DNA of 64,000 nt from positions 33,836,129-33,900,128 of the forward strand of contig OX328109.1 of assembly GCA_946811185.2 (NCBI GenBank), given 5' to 3'. The notes beneath the pieces were generated by a model. The model saw only the letters and a list, made by a program, of their open reading frames with translations, was not told where the DNA came from and did not search any database. Origin of the DNA: Hippopus hippopus (taxonomy: Eukaryota > Mollusca > Bivalvia > Cardiida > Cardiidae). This document shows positions 53,088-64,000 of this stretch, piece after piece (the stretch's first letter is position 1; the number at the start of each line of letters is the position of its first letter). A program made the position numbers and the translations under genes.

Positions 53088-55262
53088 TGAACCTGAGGAA
53101 GAAGCCTTTTGAAAACATTGTGGGAAACAAGAAAATGCTGGTAACCAGCATTTTTTCTTTCCCCACAATGCTTTCTGTCCAACTAAAGAAAAATGTAGCT
53201 GAAATGATAGTAATTGTCTGTGAAAAAGTAGAAAACCTTGTGGGGAAAGGAGAAAATGCTGGTTACCAGCTTTTTCTTCTTTTCCAACAAAGTTTTCAAA
53301 AGGCTATTAATTTTCCACTGGTTAAAACTCGGGATCATGTGGTAAAGAATTGAGCCAACAAAGCTAAAATTATGTAAATGATGACAAACTCTATGTTGTT
53401 ATCAAAAAAGTTTAATAGCAAACAGAAAATGCATGGCAATGTTTAAATATAATTGGCAGATTAATGTAACACAGGCAAATGCAAGTAAGTAAACAAGGAC
53501 TAATTTTTTAAAGACAAAGAAAAGCATTCAGGCTAACAATGACATTACATCTCTTCCAACTGTTTCACTCTTTCCCAAACAAAAAAAATTTAGACTCATC
53601 CAAACAGACAGCACTTGCAGATGTCAAATTTCTATATACTACTATAAAATTGTGGTAATAATGAAAGAGTTTGTCTTGGAAATGGTAGAAAACATTGTGA
53701 GAAAAGGAGAAAATGCTGTTCACCAGCATTTTCTCTTTTTCCCACAATGTTTTCAAAAGCTTTTTTTCCTAAAAGTCAATAAAACATGAGATTGTTTGGT
53801 TAAGGAATAACCCAACTTATTTGCGACTATTTTTTTTTTTCAATTTTACAACAGAGCACATTTGAAAACATTGTGGCCAAAGAAAAATTTCTGATAATGA
53901 GAAATTTTTGTTTTTACTACAGTGTTTCACTTCTCTATTCATACATTCAATCTTCACTCATGCTGATTATGACTACAAAGAAGGGTAGATTGTCTACGAA
54001 ATTTTGAACCATAAACATTCCCAAAAGGAAAATTGGAACTCGAATCTTCGGAACATATGCCCCTATAATATATCACACAGATTCTGGACAGAAAGGGATA
54101 TTCTTAACATATGCCCTTAGAATATATCACACAGATTCTGGACAGAAAGGGATATTCTTAGCTCATTACCATTCAAGCTTTTTAACTCTTTACTAAATGA
54201 CAAAACTTTGGACATTACTAAATTGGACGCATCTGCAGACTACAAAATAATTATAGCTCAAACGATATCCGTCTTTGATATATTATAAAACGTTGTGGAA
54301 AAAGGAGCAAATGTTGCTTTCCTGCATTTTCCCTGTTTATTACCGTAATTTCACAAGTCTTTTTCTCCAGGGTTGTTAAAACACGGGATTGTGTGGTACA
54401 AGGTTTACTCCTTACCTTTCGACAAAATTTTTGAGTAATCAAAATTTAACATATTCAGACTCAAAATTAGACCCCTAAACTGGTCCTTTGACATGTAGAA
54501 AATTGATATAAAAAAGTTTGGCCTAGGTCAAGTCCGTGCAGGCTGAGCTGCGTCAATACTTTATGTAGATGCATTAAACTCCATTTTCACAGAGCATGGT
54601 GCAATTCTTTTAATCTCATATGCTAAATTTCCTAGGACTGACTGAATTATTTCATGTCATGGATCTAAGTTTGATTCCCGCATAGTTTATTTAGCCCTCA
54701 AACTGCTAAGCGTGACTCAAGGACCCTCTGCGGACAGTGTAAATCAAGATCAGACTGCACAGAATGTGCAATGATGGGAGTTGTCTTTCAAAGGGTAAAA
54801 CACATTGTTGGATAAGGATGAAATGCTGGTAACCAGCATTTTTTCATATTTCCACAATGTTTTCTGCTTTTTCAAAGACAAATCCCATCATCTCAGCCAC
54901 ATTTAACCTTTTACCACACAATCTCATGTTTTAACAATCCTTAAGAAGACAGCTTTTGAAAACATTGTGGTAAAAGGAGAAAATGCTAGGAACCAGCATT
55001 TTCTCCTTTTTCCACAATGTTTTTCATCCTTCCAACAACAGATATCTATTTTTGAGGTACATTTATTTTGACGTCTGCAGATGCTTTCAGTCTGAACAAG
55101 TTTAAAATTTTTTATGTTAGGTAAAGAGTTAGTTTGATGTCTGTAAATATTAATACTTTCAATACAGACAAGTCAGAAATTCTGTTGTCTGGTAAAGCAT
55201 TCTTGTTGATAGTCAGTATTTTACCAGAGTAAAAGTCATCTATTGTCTGGAGGCAAAAAAGT
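53088..55262. repeat. Further hairpin MITE copies upstream of USP30 3' end
   Basis: Copies at about 53095-53345, 53565-53810, 53850-53945 (fragment), 54180-54415, 54780-54905 and 54905-55130. A directly repeated 53-bp stretch (catatgccc..aatatatcacacagattctgg) lies at 54054-54160. A third-family repeat is at 54530-54600. No exon. Confidence 0.6.
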
Positions 55263-58200
55263 TTAAATTCTCTCATAAAATAGCATATAAGCTTCTGAAC
55301 CTAACACCTCATCTAGACTCACTTCTTTCACAGCATGATCTGAAGTACACAGCCATTTTGAACTGAATTTTTCTCCAGGTCTCTTTTTCGGGCTTCGGCG
55401 GTAAGTCACAAAATGCCCAGAAAAAACATCACCAAGATGGCAAATCATTGCCGTAAGTTTATACGAGTATTCTTGTGACTTTGGACTGTTATGGTTAATA
55501 TCAGGCTGGACACCATGGTTTGAGCCGAGCTGTGGGGAGGACTGCAGAAATAAACCATTGGACGATATTCTAGAGTCGTAGTTCAAAGCCCGAAGCAAGT
55601 TTATATGTCCAGAGGTTGGAGATACTATCGACTGTGGGGCTGGCACTGGTAGACTAGTATTTCTGAAATTAAAATTTATTGAACTTAAAGACTGCTAAGC
55701 ACTTTGATTACTTATGTGTACTGGAAATCAAGGCCAAACTTGCCTGGTCTTGATTTATGGTCCACAAATTAATTAAAGCACAGACCTAAAATTGCAGTAT
55801 ATTGGGTCTTGTTTTCTGACATCTTTTTTCAGTGCACCAACCTCTTACCACACAATCCCAAAATTTTAATGACCATGAGAAAGACAGCTTTTGAAAACAC
55901 TGTGGGAAAAGGAGAAAATGCTGGTAACCAGCATTTTCTCCTTTTCCCCCAATGTTTTGTACCCTTTCTAAGACAAAATCTACAGTTTCAGCAACATTTA
56001 AATCATTGTCTGAAAATGCTTTGGATATGTACAAGTGTACAGTTTTGTTATTGGGTTAAAAGTTAAGCTCTCTTAATATCTTCTTTTCAACCCTTATTTA
56101 GAGTGCCAAATAAACCCGAAAGACATTTTCAGTCAAGAAACAGGACCCAAATAATTGCAATTTCAAGATAACTTTCCTTTTTACAGTTTTTCAACAAAGC
56201 AGACATTTCACATCCATGATCAGACTGCACATCTTGAGCAGTCTGATCTTGATCTAGACTGTCTGGAAGGCAACAATAGTTGTGAAAGGTGCTTTAAGGG
56301 TTAACTCTACTGCAATACTAGTATTTGATCTGAACTTTCGTTTAAAATTATTGTAAGTTTGAAACTATAGTATAAGAACAATATTTATACCAAGCACCTT
56401 GACAGACTTCCATTAAGAGTGACATGTGAAATGGTTACTGTGATGAGACAATTGCTAACTACAAATTTTTAAATCTAACAGCATACTAAATTTAAAAACA
56501 TGCTGGTAGAAAAAATATTGTTTTTAATGAGTTGTCTCTCCTTTACTTTGCTGTTCTGACAAATATTCATACATCAAACAATTTTTCATGTCTATTAACA
56601 AAATTTTTCAGTTTTAAAAGTTGGTCAGGATTTACAAAAGTTGTTCTTGTCCAAACAACTAAGTTTAAAATTCAGTATTAATTATTTAAATAGCTAGTCA
56701 TTTGGTGACACAAATAATCATGACACGTTTGAAGATGGGGAGTGTTATAGTTACGGATGCCTAAGTTTTGTGTCATAAAACTTAGAATATCACAATATGT
56801 ATTTCTAAAGAAAATTACCCAAACAAAGCCCTTCCTCCTATTAACCCATTTCTGTCATTCTTATTACACTTTGTATACACATATTCATCCATAGACAAAT
56901 TCTCTGGGAACACAACATGTTCAAATTTTTTCAGTGGTATCCCACTCTCTAGCCATTGAATTCTGTTAAGTCGTAAACAGAGGCACTGTGGCAGCTGAAA
57001 TTGAATGTTACAAGAAAGAAAAGACTATATATCCATGGTGTATGAAGTTAAGTATGAGTATCTTTAATCTGAAAGCCCTTAAAGGAGAATTTAACTAGAT
57101 CTTAACAAAATATGTTTTTGTAGGGGAATATTTTTCTAGGAAAAATCATGAGGATGCAACTTCTTAATTCTTATCACTATCTGTTTCATTTTATTTCCAT
57201 AACAGAATCATCTCGTTACACATCTTTCAACTTTCATCTTTCATATACTCATGACTCACATTCTTACAAGCTATTCTTTCCTTTCATTATCTTTTCTTTA
57301 TTTGTGCACTAAATGATCCTAGATGTTGATGCACCATAAAACACCATTCATTCATCCATTCATTTTTCCAGACAAATTCTTTCCACTGATTCAGAGTAAC
57401 TTGTCATCTACAAATGCTATGAAATTTGATGTCTAAAATTTTGTAATGTGGTAAACAGTACTGCATTAAAGCAATTTACAATAAACTATGCCCTACCTTT
57501 CCAATTGTAAGCCTCTTGAGACAAGATGTTTTGGGGTTTTCATCAACCAATGGTAAAACAGTATTTCCTGCCAAAGCCAAGTCATCTAACTTCTGTGCTT
57601 GTATTTTCTTACAACCGGGACATTCCACATCCTGAACAATCTCTGAGGTGATAAATCGCTGGAGTAACACTTCTACTTTAATCGAGGCCTGAAATATATA
57701 CTGGACATTCAACATCTTTCACTATCTCTGGTGTCATATATCAATGTAGTAACGCTTCTACTTTGAGAGAGGTCCGAGATCCATAATATTTGCTCATCAT
57801 TCAAAGTATCTATAGAATAAGGAGAAAGCAACAATGAAAGAAAGTCAAATGCAGTCATTCTCTAAAATTCTGGCAGACTTTCTTTCAAGTAAGCCTTTAC
57901 TCTTTACTAGATGACAAAATTTTAGACTAGTCTAAATTCAAAGCATTTGAAGACAACTTCGAAATAGCTCAAATGATAAAACTTGTCTACAAAAGGGCAG
58001 GAAAAGGGAGATATGCTGATTACCGGCACCTCCTTTTTTTCAAAAATGTTGTCAAAGCCCTCATCCTCAGGTTCTTTAATATACAGGATTGTGTGGTATA
58101 GGGTTAAGGCCAAAACTCGCACAGTCTGATACTTAATATAGATAATAATTATAATAAGCTTTCAATCTAAATACTTACCTACTTCTACCATTTCAGAGAC

Positions 58201-61200
58201 AAATCTCATCACTTGAGCCACATGTAGTTTGTAGTCTGAAACTGCTTTGAACTTTAACAAGTCTTATTCTTTGTTGCCTTGTAATGCTTCAACACAGGTG
58301 GTTGCTAACTTGAAGTGTTTGCAAGGACAGGTTTGACTGCACATTAACTCTTTTCCAGACAATGAAGTTTTAGATTGTTTTTATCAAAAGCATTTGCATA
58401 TGACAAAGTACTCTAATGAAAAAATTTGTTTTTGAAAGAGAAGAAAATGTTGTTGGAAAAGGAGAAAATACTGGTTAACAGCATTTTCTCCTTAACTCTT
58501 TACCAAATGGCAAAATTTTAGACTTGTCCAAAGTGAAAGTATTTGCAGATGACAAAATAAATGTAACTCAAAAATTGAAATTTGTATTCTGAAGAGTAGA
58601 AAACATTGTTGGAAACGGAGAAAATGCTCTCCTTTTCCCACATTTTTATCAAAAGCTTTCTTCCTCAGGGCTATTAAAAGTCAGGATTGTGTGGGAAAGG
58701 GTTAACCATTAATGTTTTTAAAAGCCTTCTCATTCAGGTTCTTGAAATACAGGATTATTTGGCAAAGGATTGAGTTACTATTGCCATTCTAACAGATAAT
58801 CTAGGATCTTACCCAGGCATTTTTCGGAAAACTCAGTGACAGGCTATCACTGAGGTCATATCGGACTGGGTGTCTATATTTACAGTCGACACATTCTAGC
58901 TGACTGGCTACCAGCATTCTGAACGGATTGTCCAAGTCTTTACGTGGAAGAATGGGTAACAAACCTCCACTCCTTGTAACTGCCTCTCCAGGAGACTGGT
59001 ATTGATTGGCAGGATTCTAGTGAGGGAAACAGACAATAAGCAAAGGTATTATGAGATATATGTTAACCCTTATCCTGCTCAAAAAAAGGAAGAATGATTG
59101 ATTGATTGTATTGTGTTTAACACCGTTTTCAACATTATTTCAGTTATATTGCGGCGGTCAGTGCACCTATCCATGCTTTCCTGGAGTCTCTTCTACCAGT
59201 ACTCTGCACAATTTTCTTTCCAAGCCACTAGCTGCTTTCCCACATAATCACCATCGAAACAATGGTCAGCGGTGGAAGAGGAATGAATCCTGTCGCAATG
59301 ACTATCATCAATCCTCGGAAATAAATTGGCAGAGCCAGGGGTCGTAGCCAGGGATCGAACCCTGGACCCCATGTTCTCAAGTCCTGCACACTACCGACTG
59401 AGCTACCGGGGCTCGGCATAAAAGAAAGAAAACTTTCAAGCCAATAGTAAAAACCCAAATTTTCCTATGTCAAAGGTATTTTTGGAGGATAGATATCTTA
59501 TCGGACAGTGTAGATCCAAGATCAGACTGCACATTTTGTGCAGTCTGAACTTGATTTACACTGTCCGCAAAAAGTCATTAAGTCGTGCTAAGCAGCTAAA
59601 GGGTTAACCTTTATCCTGCTGAATAAGTGAGATGAAACTTAAGCTGATAGTAAAAACCCAAATTTTGTTATTTCGAAGGTATTTCTATGGAAAACCATGT
59701 CCTTATCAGACAGTGTAGATCACAGATCAGACTGCACCTTCAGTAAGTCATGCTTAGCAGTCTAAGGGCTAAGACTTTACTTGACAACAAAGTTTAAGAT
59801 TTGTCCAAGATTAAATTGTTTTTAATTGGGGTTTGCTAGGTACCAGCATTTTCTTCTTTTTCAACATTTTTCTTTAAAAGCCTTCTTTATTGGGTCATTA
59901 AAACTCCAGTTTGTTTGGTAAAGGATTAAACAATGTGCAAATACAGATCAGCACTCAAATTTCTAACATTCCTTTAGAAAACCAGTTAAATCCTTAAAGT
60001 ATTAATAGCCCAATAGCGACCAAAATATCAAAGGTGTTAAAATGAATTTAAATCTAAATCGCAACATTTAAAAGTATGGAAAATGTGAAAATGACAATCT
60101 GTTATTGTGTGGTTGGTCCAAGTGTTAGTCGCAGGCAGAAAAATGAATTTTAAAATCAGGCAAAAAGTAAACAAAAGTTAGAGTGACCTGGCAGGTTTTA
60201 ACCTAGTTTTAAAATTAATTTCTCTGCCAGTGACTAATACTGGGACCGACTGTACAATAAAAGATTGTCATCTTCATAGTAATTTCCTTACATGGTATGA
60301 TTTAAATTGAATTGCATTTCAATACCCTCTTTGTTTACTTTTGGCAGCTTTTGTTACTTTAAGCTATACTTCAGTGGCTGTGACAGAGATTCAAGATCAA
60401 GTTTAGACAACAAGAAACACAAAGTGTAATCCCGAATCTATACTGTTTTACCACTGCCATGCTTTTATAAGTTTTTTTGAAAAACACTGTTTGAAAAGGA
60501 TGAATTACATGACCATGAAAAGTCAATGGTAAACACTTTACCAATTTCAGTCTGGCTCAAATTGAAAACATTTGCAAATCACAAATTAAAGGTGGCTAAA
60601 ATGGCATAAATCATCTTTGATAGGATAGAAAACACTGGAAAAAGGAGAAAATGCTGGTTACCAGCATTTTCTTCATTGCTCAAAATGTTTTCATGGGATT
60701 TCTTTCAGTAGGTCGTTAAAACTTATGACTGTGTTATAAGCCTCTGTTTTTGGCAAAGGGTTAAAAGACATGGCAACTAATACAGGTTTTCTGTAAACTC
60801 AAGCCGACAAAGTAGCTCAGTGGTTAGCATTATCTGACTCGTGACCTGGTGGTTGTGATTACTGCAAACTTTCTTTCCAGCAATGTTTTGCCTCTCACCT
60901 GTGATGCAAGTGAGAAAAGTAGTCAGTGGCTTTGAAAGAAAGTCATATCAGTATTGGTGTGAGAAAGCCAAGAAACATAAGCGAAGGTGCATCTACTGCT
61001 GTGATCTGATTGAAGCTGTTAAAACAGCATTAAACTTCAGTACAAACAAACAGTAAACTCCAAGTACCTCTAAAGTCTTCACATCAAATAAAGGCAGCAT
61101 ACTTGGGAACTTTGTACTTTCCTCATCTAATGTTGAAGTCAGAGCACTGAACAGCTCATGGGCATCCTGTTAGGTATAAATCAGTCTAATGAAATACATG

Positions 61201-62527
61201 TACATTTAACATTTCACTAAATAATCCTGAGTTTTAATGACCACAGGAAAGAAGGCTTCTGAAAATGGAAAAAATGCTGGTTACCAGCACTTTCTCATTT
61301 TCCCTGATTGTTTTCTGCCCTATGAGAAAAAAATTTTGTCTTTTACAAATGTTCTCACTTTGGAAAAATTTAAAATTTTGTCATTTGGAAAAGGTTTGAT
61401 AAAATACACGTACGTCGAAACCTTGAGTGGTTCAGCCTGCTATACTTTTAAACTGAATATTCTTCAATTAACTTCCCCTGGGGTGGGAAGGGGGGTTATA
61501 TTTTACACAATGTGTGCAATAAAGAGAGGTAAAAACCTGTAAAGAATTTTCCAAGGACAATCTCAACATGGCCATCCTGTGTACCAATAAATGAAGAATC
61601 AACTGTACATTGCTTAACAAATTTCTAACCTACCAAAACTAAAATAATCTGCACAAAAGACAAACATCTGATGCAAAGGACAATATCGTTTTTCAACAAT
61701 ACATAAAATATTGTAGAAAAAGTAGAAAATGTTTGTTATGAGCTAACACTCCTTTTCCCAATTGATATCCAATGCATTAAAAAGCAGGGTATTAAAGTCC
61801 TTTAAAAATTTTTTTGATAGAGTATCGGTAATTTGTTAACAGAAATAGTAATTTCAAGTACCCAGGAAGTGATCCTCCATTTGAATGGCATTTTTCACCA
61901 CTTTCAACAATATTTCAGTCACATCATAGTGAAAGCTCACTTATACACATGTGTCCATGCTTTACCACTATGTAGTAGGCTGGGACTCTGGCATTTACTG
62001 CCCAAGGACACTTTAGCAAAAATCCAGTGCCATGAGTGAGGATCAAACCCAGGACCACCAGAACATAAATCATATTCCTTCACCATTTGACCATGCAGGA
62101 CACTTTCAAGTTAGCAAAAGTTATTTGAGCCATGTTCTGGCAGAAGGGGGTGTAATGTAATTCCTTGATGCATTATACCAAGCAAGTCATCACATAATTA
62201 TGGATCTACAAAATCCATTTAGTCCGACAATAAACTGAATTTTGACTTTTTGGTCTTTTGCCATACAGAAAATTTACCATTAGCAAAAAGTTTCCACCCA
62301 TGTCAGCCTGCGCAGATTGGGTAGGCCAACATGGATCAATACTTTTGTAGATTCATTAAGCCCCCCCCCCCCCTTTCTTTCCTGATTCATTAAGCCCTTT
62401 TTGACAGAGCATGGCTTATTTATTACCTGCTGATCATGCGAGATAATCCATCTGTGAGATCTAAGTGCTCCAATTATATCTAATGGTGCATGAACATCAC
62501 TGTCTTCTTCTTCCTCATAATTTATCA
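55263..62527 (-). CDS. USP30: USP30-like ubiquitin carboxyl-terminal hydrolase, six C-terminal exons (partial)
   Basis: Exons on the complement: 62427-62527, 61068-61166, 58813-59016, 57497-57688, 56819-56994 and 55263-55662. All have GT..AG borders and phases that join cleanly. Encoded blocks in order: SHDQQDAHELF (USP QQDAHE box, across a junction), LPLFDVKTLE, CVDC with PVRYDLSDSLSLSFP, CPGC, TIGKLPQCLCLRLNRIQWLE, and the catalytic-His box HLGDVFSGHFVTYRR. It ends EVLGSEAYMLFYERI. Order and wording match USP30, which removes ubiquitin at the mitochondrial outer membrane and opposes parkin-driven mitophagy. The Cys-box and membrane-anchor exons would lie beyond 62.5 kb and were not found in this window. 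Introns hold MITEs, SINEs and a decayed exon copy. Confidence 0.88.
55836..56066. mobile_element. Hairpin MITE, family 1, in USP30 intron
   Basis: Starts cctcttaccacacaatccc; core aaaaggagaaaatgctggta and complement at about 55900-55950; ends ttgggttaaaagttaa. Confidence 0.72.
57700..57780 (-). pseudogene. Decayed partial duplicate of the neighbouring USP30 exon
   Basis: On the - strand it reads LKVEALL, a stop, then TPEIVKDVECP, paralleling the true exon's IKVEVLL..TSEIVQDVECP (57497-57688). It lies immediately upstream of that exon, so it is a small tandem duplication that has lost its frame. Confidence 0.7.
59063..59607. mobile_element. Family-2 MITE interrupted by a SINE
   Basis: TTAACCCTTATCCTGCTC at the left and GCTAAGCAGCTAAAGGGTTAA at the right are the two ends of a family-2 element. 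The 327-bp insertion 59091-59417 between them is a type-1 SINE in reverse orientation (tgattgattgtattgtg start; gggatcgaaccctgg and actgagctaccggggctcgg tRNA-like end). Similar A-rich purine strings (aaaaaaaggaag and aaaagaaag) flank the insertion. Confidence 0.75.
59604..59773. mobile_element. Second family-2 MITE, sharing TTAA with the first
   Basis: Starts at the TTAA that ends the previous element (TTAACCTTTATCCTGCTG), ends catgcttagcagtctaagggc. The right arm of the core hairpin is partly deleted. Confidence 0.68.
60800..61052 (+). mobile_element. tRNA-derived SINE, type 2
   Basis: acaaagtagctcagtggttagc (A-box-like) and gtgacctggtggttgtga, with body aaaagtagtcagtggctttg and gtattggtgtgagaaagcc, tail gttaaaacagcattaaac. 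It is colinear with 10307-10512 and ends just before a USP30 exon. Confidence 0.65.
61870..62098 (-). mobile_element. tRNA-like SINE fragment (reverse)
   Basis: gaggatcaaacccaggacc (reverse B-box-like) and ccatttgaccatgcag at its end. The body (ttcaacaatatttcagtcacatca, tgtccatgct) recalls type-1 SINEs. Confidence 0.5.
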
Positions 62528-64000
62528 CTAAAACATCAAATATAGCAATAAACTTAATTATTTCAACATGTTACATAAGACAATACTATCACGTTAGGGA
62601 AACATGTGAAACTTATTTGTTTTGTGTTTTACACTATCTTTACACTAGTTTTTTTAAGTATTCCATGACTATTTTTCACATAATTATTTTTCTTTGACAA
62701 TTTTAAGCCCATTTTCTACATGTCATCCCTTAACCCTTTACCAGAAGACAATGATTGATTGAATAGTGTTTAGCACCTTTTTCAACATTATTTCAGTTAC
62801 ATCGTGGCAGCCAGTGCACCTATCCATGCTTTCCTGGAATTTCTGTTACCAGTACTCCGCAAAATATTCTTTCCAAGCCACTGGCTGCTATGACGCTATC
62901 CAGTGACTGGGAAAGGCTTGCGCCATAGTCACATTAAAATCCAAAATGTCACATCGTTTTTGCCAGTGAGTGCGCCCTTGTCCCATTCAATTTTCGATGT
63001 CGTAAAAGTACGAAATTTAGTCAGACGAATCTCCTTTGAATGGCGCCAATCAGACGCTCTATAAAATGAGTAGCTATGTGCGTGTGACGTCATGTTTTCA
63101 ATCATAAAACGCTTATTGAATATTGAACCTATTTTGTCGTCTTGATGAAACTGCCCTGATTTTGCCGTAAAATTCAAATTCAACAACTACCTAAGCATTA
63201 GAATATACCACCGAAAATTTAAAATTGCATGAAGGTCAGGGCTCCATCAGTAATTTCTTTCCCACAATGATCGTTTATTAACAGACTCATACAGGCGATC
63301 CTAGCGAGAATCAGAGCAACTCTCAGATCACATCTCTCTCCGAGCCTATCCCAAGCATATCCATGGACATGCAGCAAACGTCTATCAGTGTATGTCATGC
63401 TGATTGAGAAGGCCACTTTTTTTTTCATCATGAATTAGATAGGTAACATTCTCAATCAGCTTATGGTCTAATAGTATTTATGTTCCCTGCTACCCAAATT
63501 GGTAAGTTCATTTCAATCATCATGCTATAATACTGCTAAAAGAAATAAAAAGATATGAAAGTAGATCGCTCAAAAAAAAACGCGAAAACCCATGACACAA
63601 CAACGGTCAATTTGACACCGTCCGATCAGAGTTGTCTCAAATTGTTTCTTCATCATTTATAATGAATTTAAACGGTGAATTTACATAATTATAATGTAAA
63701 GAATGATAATGAGGAAAAAAAGTTCTTGATTTTCTTTTCTTTAATGAAATGAAAATAACAATGAAAGGGGGTGAAGGTCAGACCTTCGTCTTATGGAACA
63801 ATGAAAGGGGGGTGAAGGTTAGGCCTTTGTCTTTTGGTGTCATCCTTATATTTCCATAATAACCAAGTAATTTTGACCCTTGATAATTTCTCTTTGACGC
63901 TTGGAAATTTCATTTTGACTCTTGAAAATTTCAGCCCAAGATTCAATGACTCTTGGGATTCAGGACCTAATGAGAACCCAGATGACTATGTTTGATTCCA
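62528..64000. other. Right edge of window: no exon recognised
   Basis: Contains a truncated type-1 SINE in reverse (about 62755-62890), a TGACGTCA (CRE-like) at 63084-63091 near a CCAAT and a TATAAAA string, a short direct repeat (gaaagggggtgaagg at about 63762 and 63804), and AT-rich DNA. USP30 N-terminal exons would be expected beyond this edge. No reading frame resembles them. Confidence 0.4.

Noticed and set aside
62929..63431. Open frames at the right edge as USP30 N-terminal exons
   Set aside because: Neither translation resembles the USP Cys box or the membrane anchor, and splice borders were not convincing.

Overview
The window is animal nuclear DNA, most probably from a bivalve mollusc (inference from the dispersed-repeat families). 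Genes are split by GT..AG introns, and the intervening DNA is full of short hairpin-forming repeats, tRNA-derived SINEs and degenerate tandem arrays. One complete virus-like DNA transposon, a Polinton/Maverick, sits in the middle and carries nearly all the dense coding sequence.

Host genes. Left edge (+ strand): the last two exons of an INO80B-like chromatin-remodelling subunit, with a PAPA-1 segment and a zf-HIT zinc finger (730-3019). Then, on the - strand, two tandem copies of a 3beta-hydroxysteroid-dehydrogenase-family gene with the same four-exon structure. Copy 1 (6277-14764) is an intact 393-codon reading frame. Copy 2 (41138-46358) keeps every splice junction but has a 10-bp frameshifting deletion and an early stop. 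Right edge (- strand): six exons of a USP30-like mitochondrial deubiquitinase (55263-62527), whose N-terminal exons lie outside the window.

The Polinton spans 14886-31139 (16,254 bp). It starts with AG, ends with CT, has inverted terminal repeats of about 330 bp, and is flanked by a perfect 6-bp target duplication, GAGCTG. It lies 121 bp upstream of the start codon of dehydrogenase copy 1. A leftward block encodes a tail-fibre-like repeat protein, an adenain-type cysteine protease, a chromodomain integrase and a zinc-ribbon/PLA2-like protein. A rightward block encodes the packaging ATPase, penton-like minor capsid protein, a pVI-like membrane-active protein, a dUTPase-fold protein, a membrane protein, several conserved unknowns, the major capsid protein, a SAP-like protein and a protein-primed family B DNA polymerase. 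One leftward ORF of unknown function lies at the right end. Together these are the parts of a virion (shell, maturation protease, packaging motor, possible entry proteins) plus self-replication and integration. The copy is decaying: two nonsense codons in the polymerase, one in a small gene, and frameshifts in the integrase junction and in a small basic protein.

Two regulatory patterns stand out in the Polinton. (1) Five hairpins, each exactly 37 nt long with 13-14-bp stems and 9-11-nt loops, lie mostly between transcription units, recalling the hairpin rule for mimivirus polyadenylation. (2) Most genes have a TATAAA-like string abutting the ATG, recalling poxvirus late promoters.

The rest is repeats: a TTAA-flanked hairpin MITE family in dozens of copies, a second TTAA-flanked hairpin family, SINEs (one nested inside a MITE), a mariner remnant, a 1.6-kb element with about 360-bp inverted arms, and several tandem arrays.
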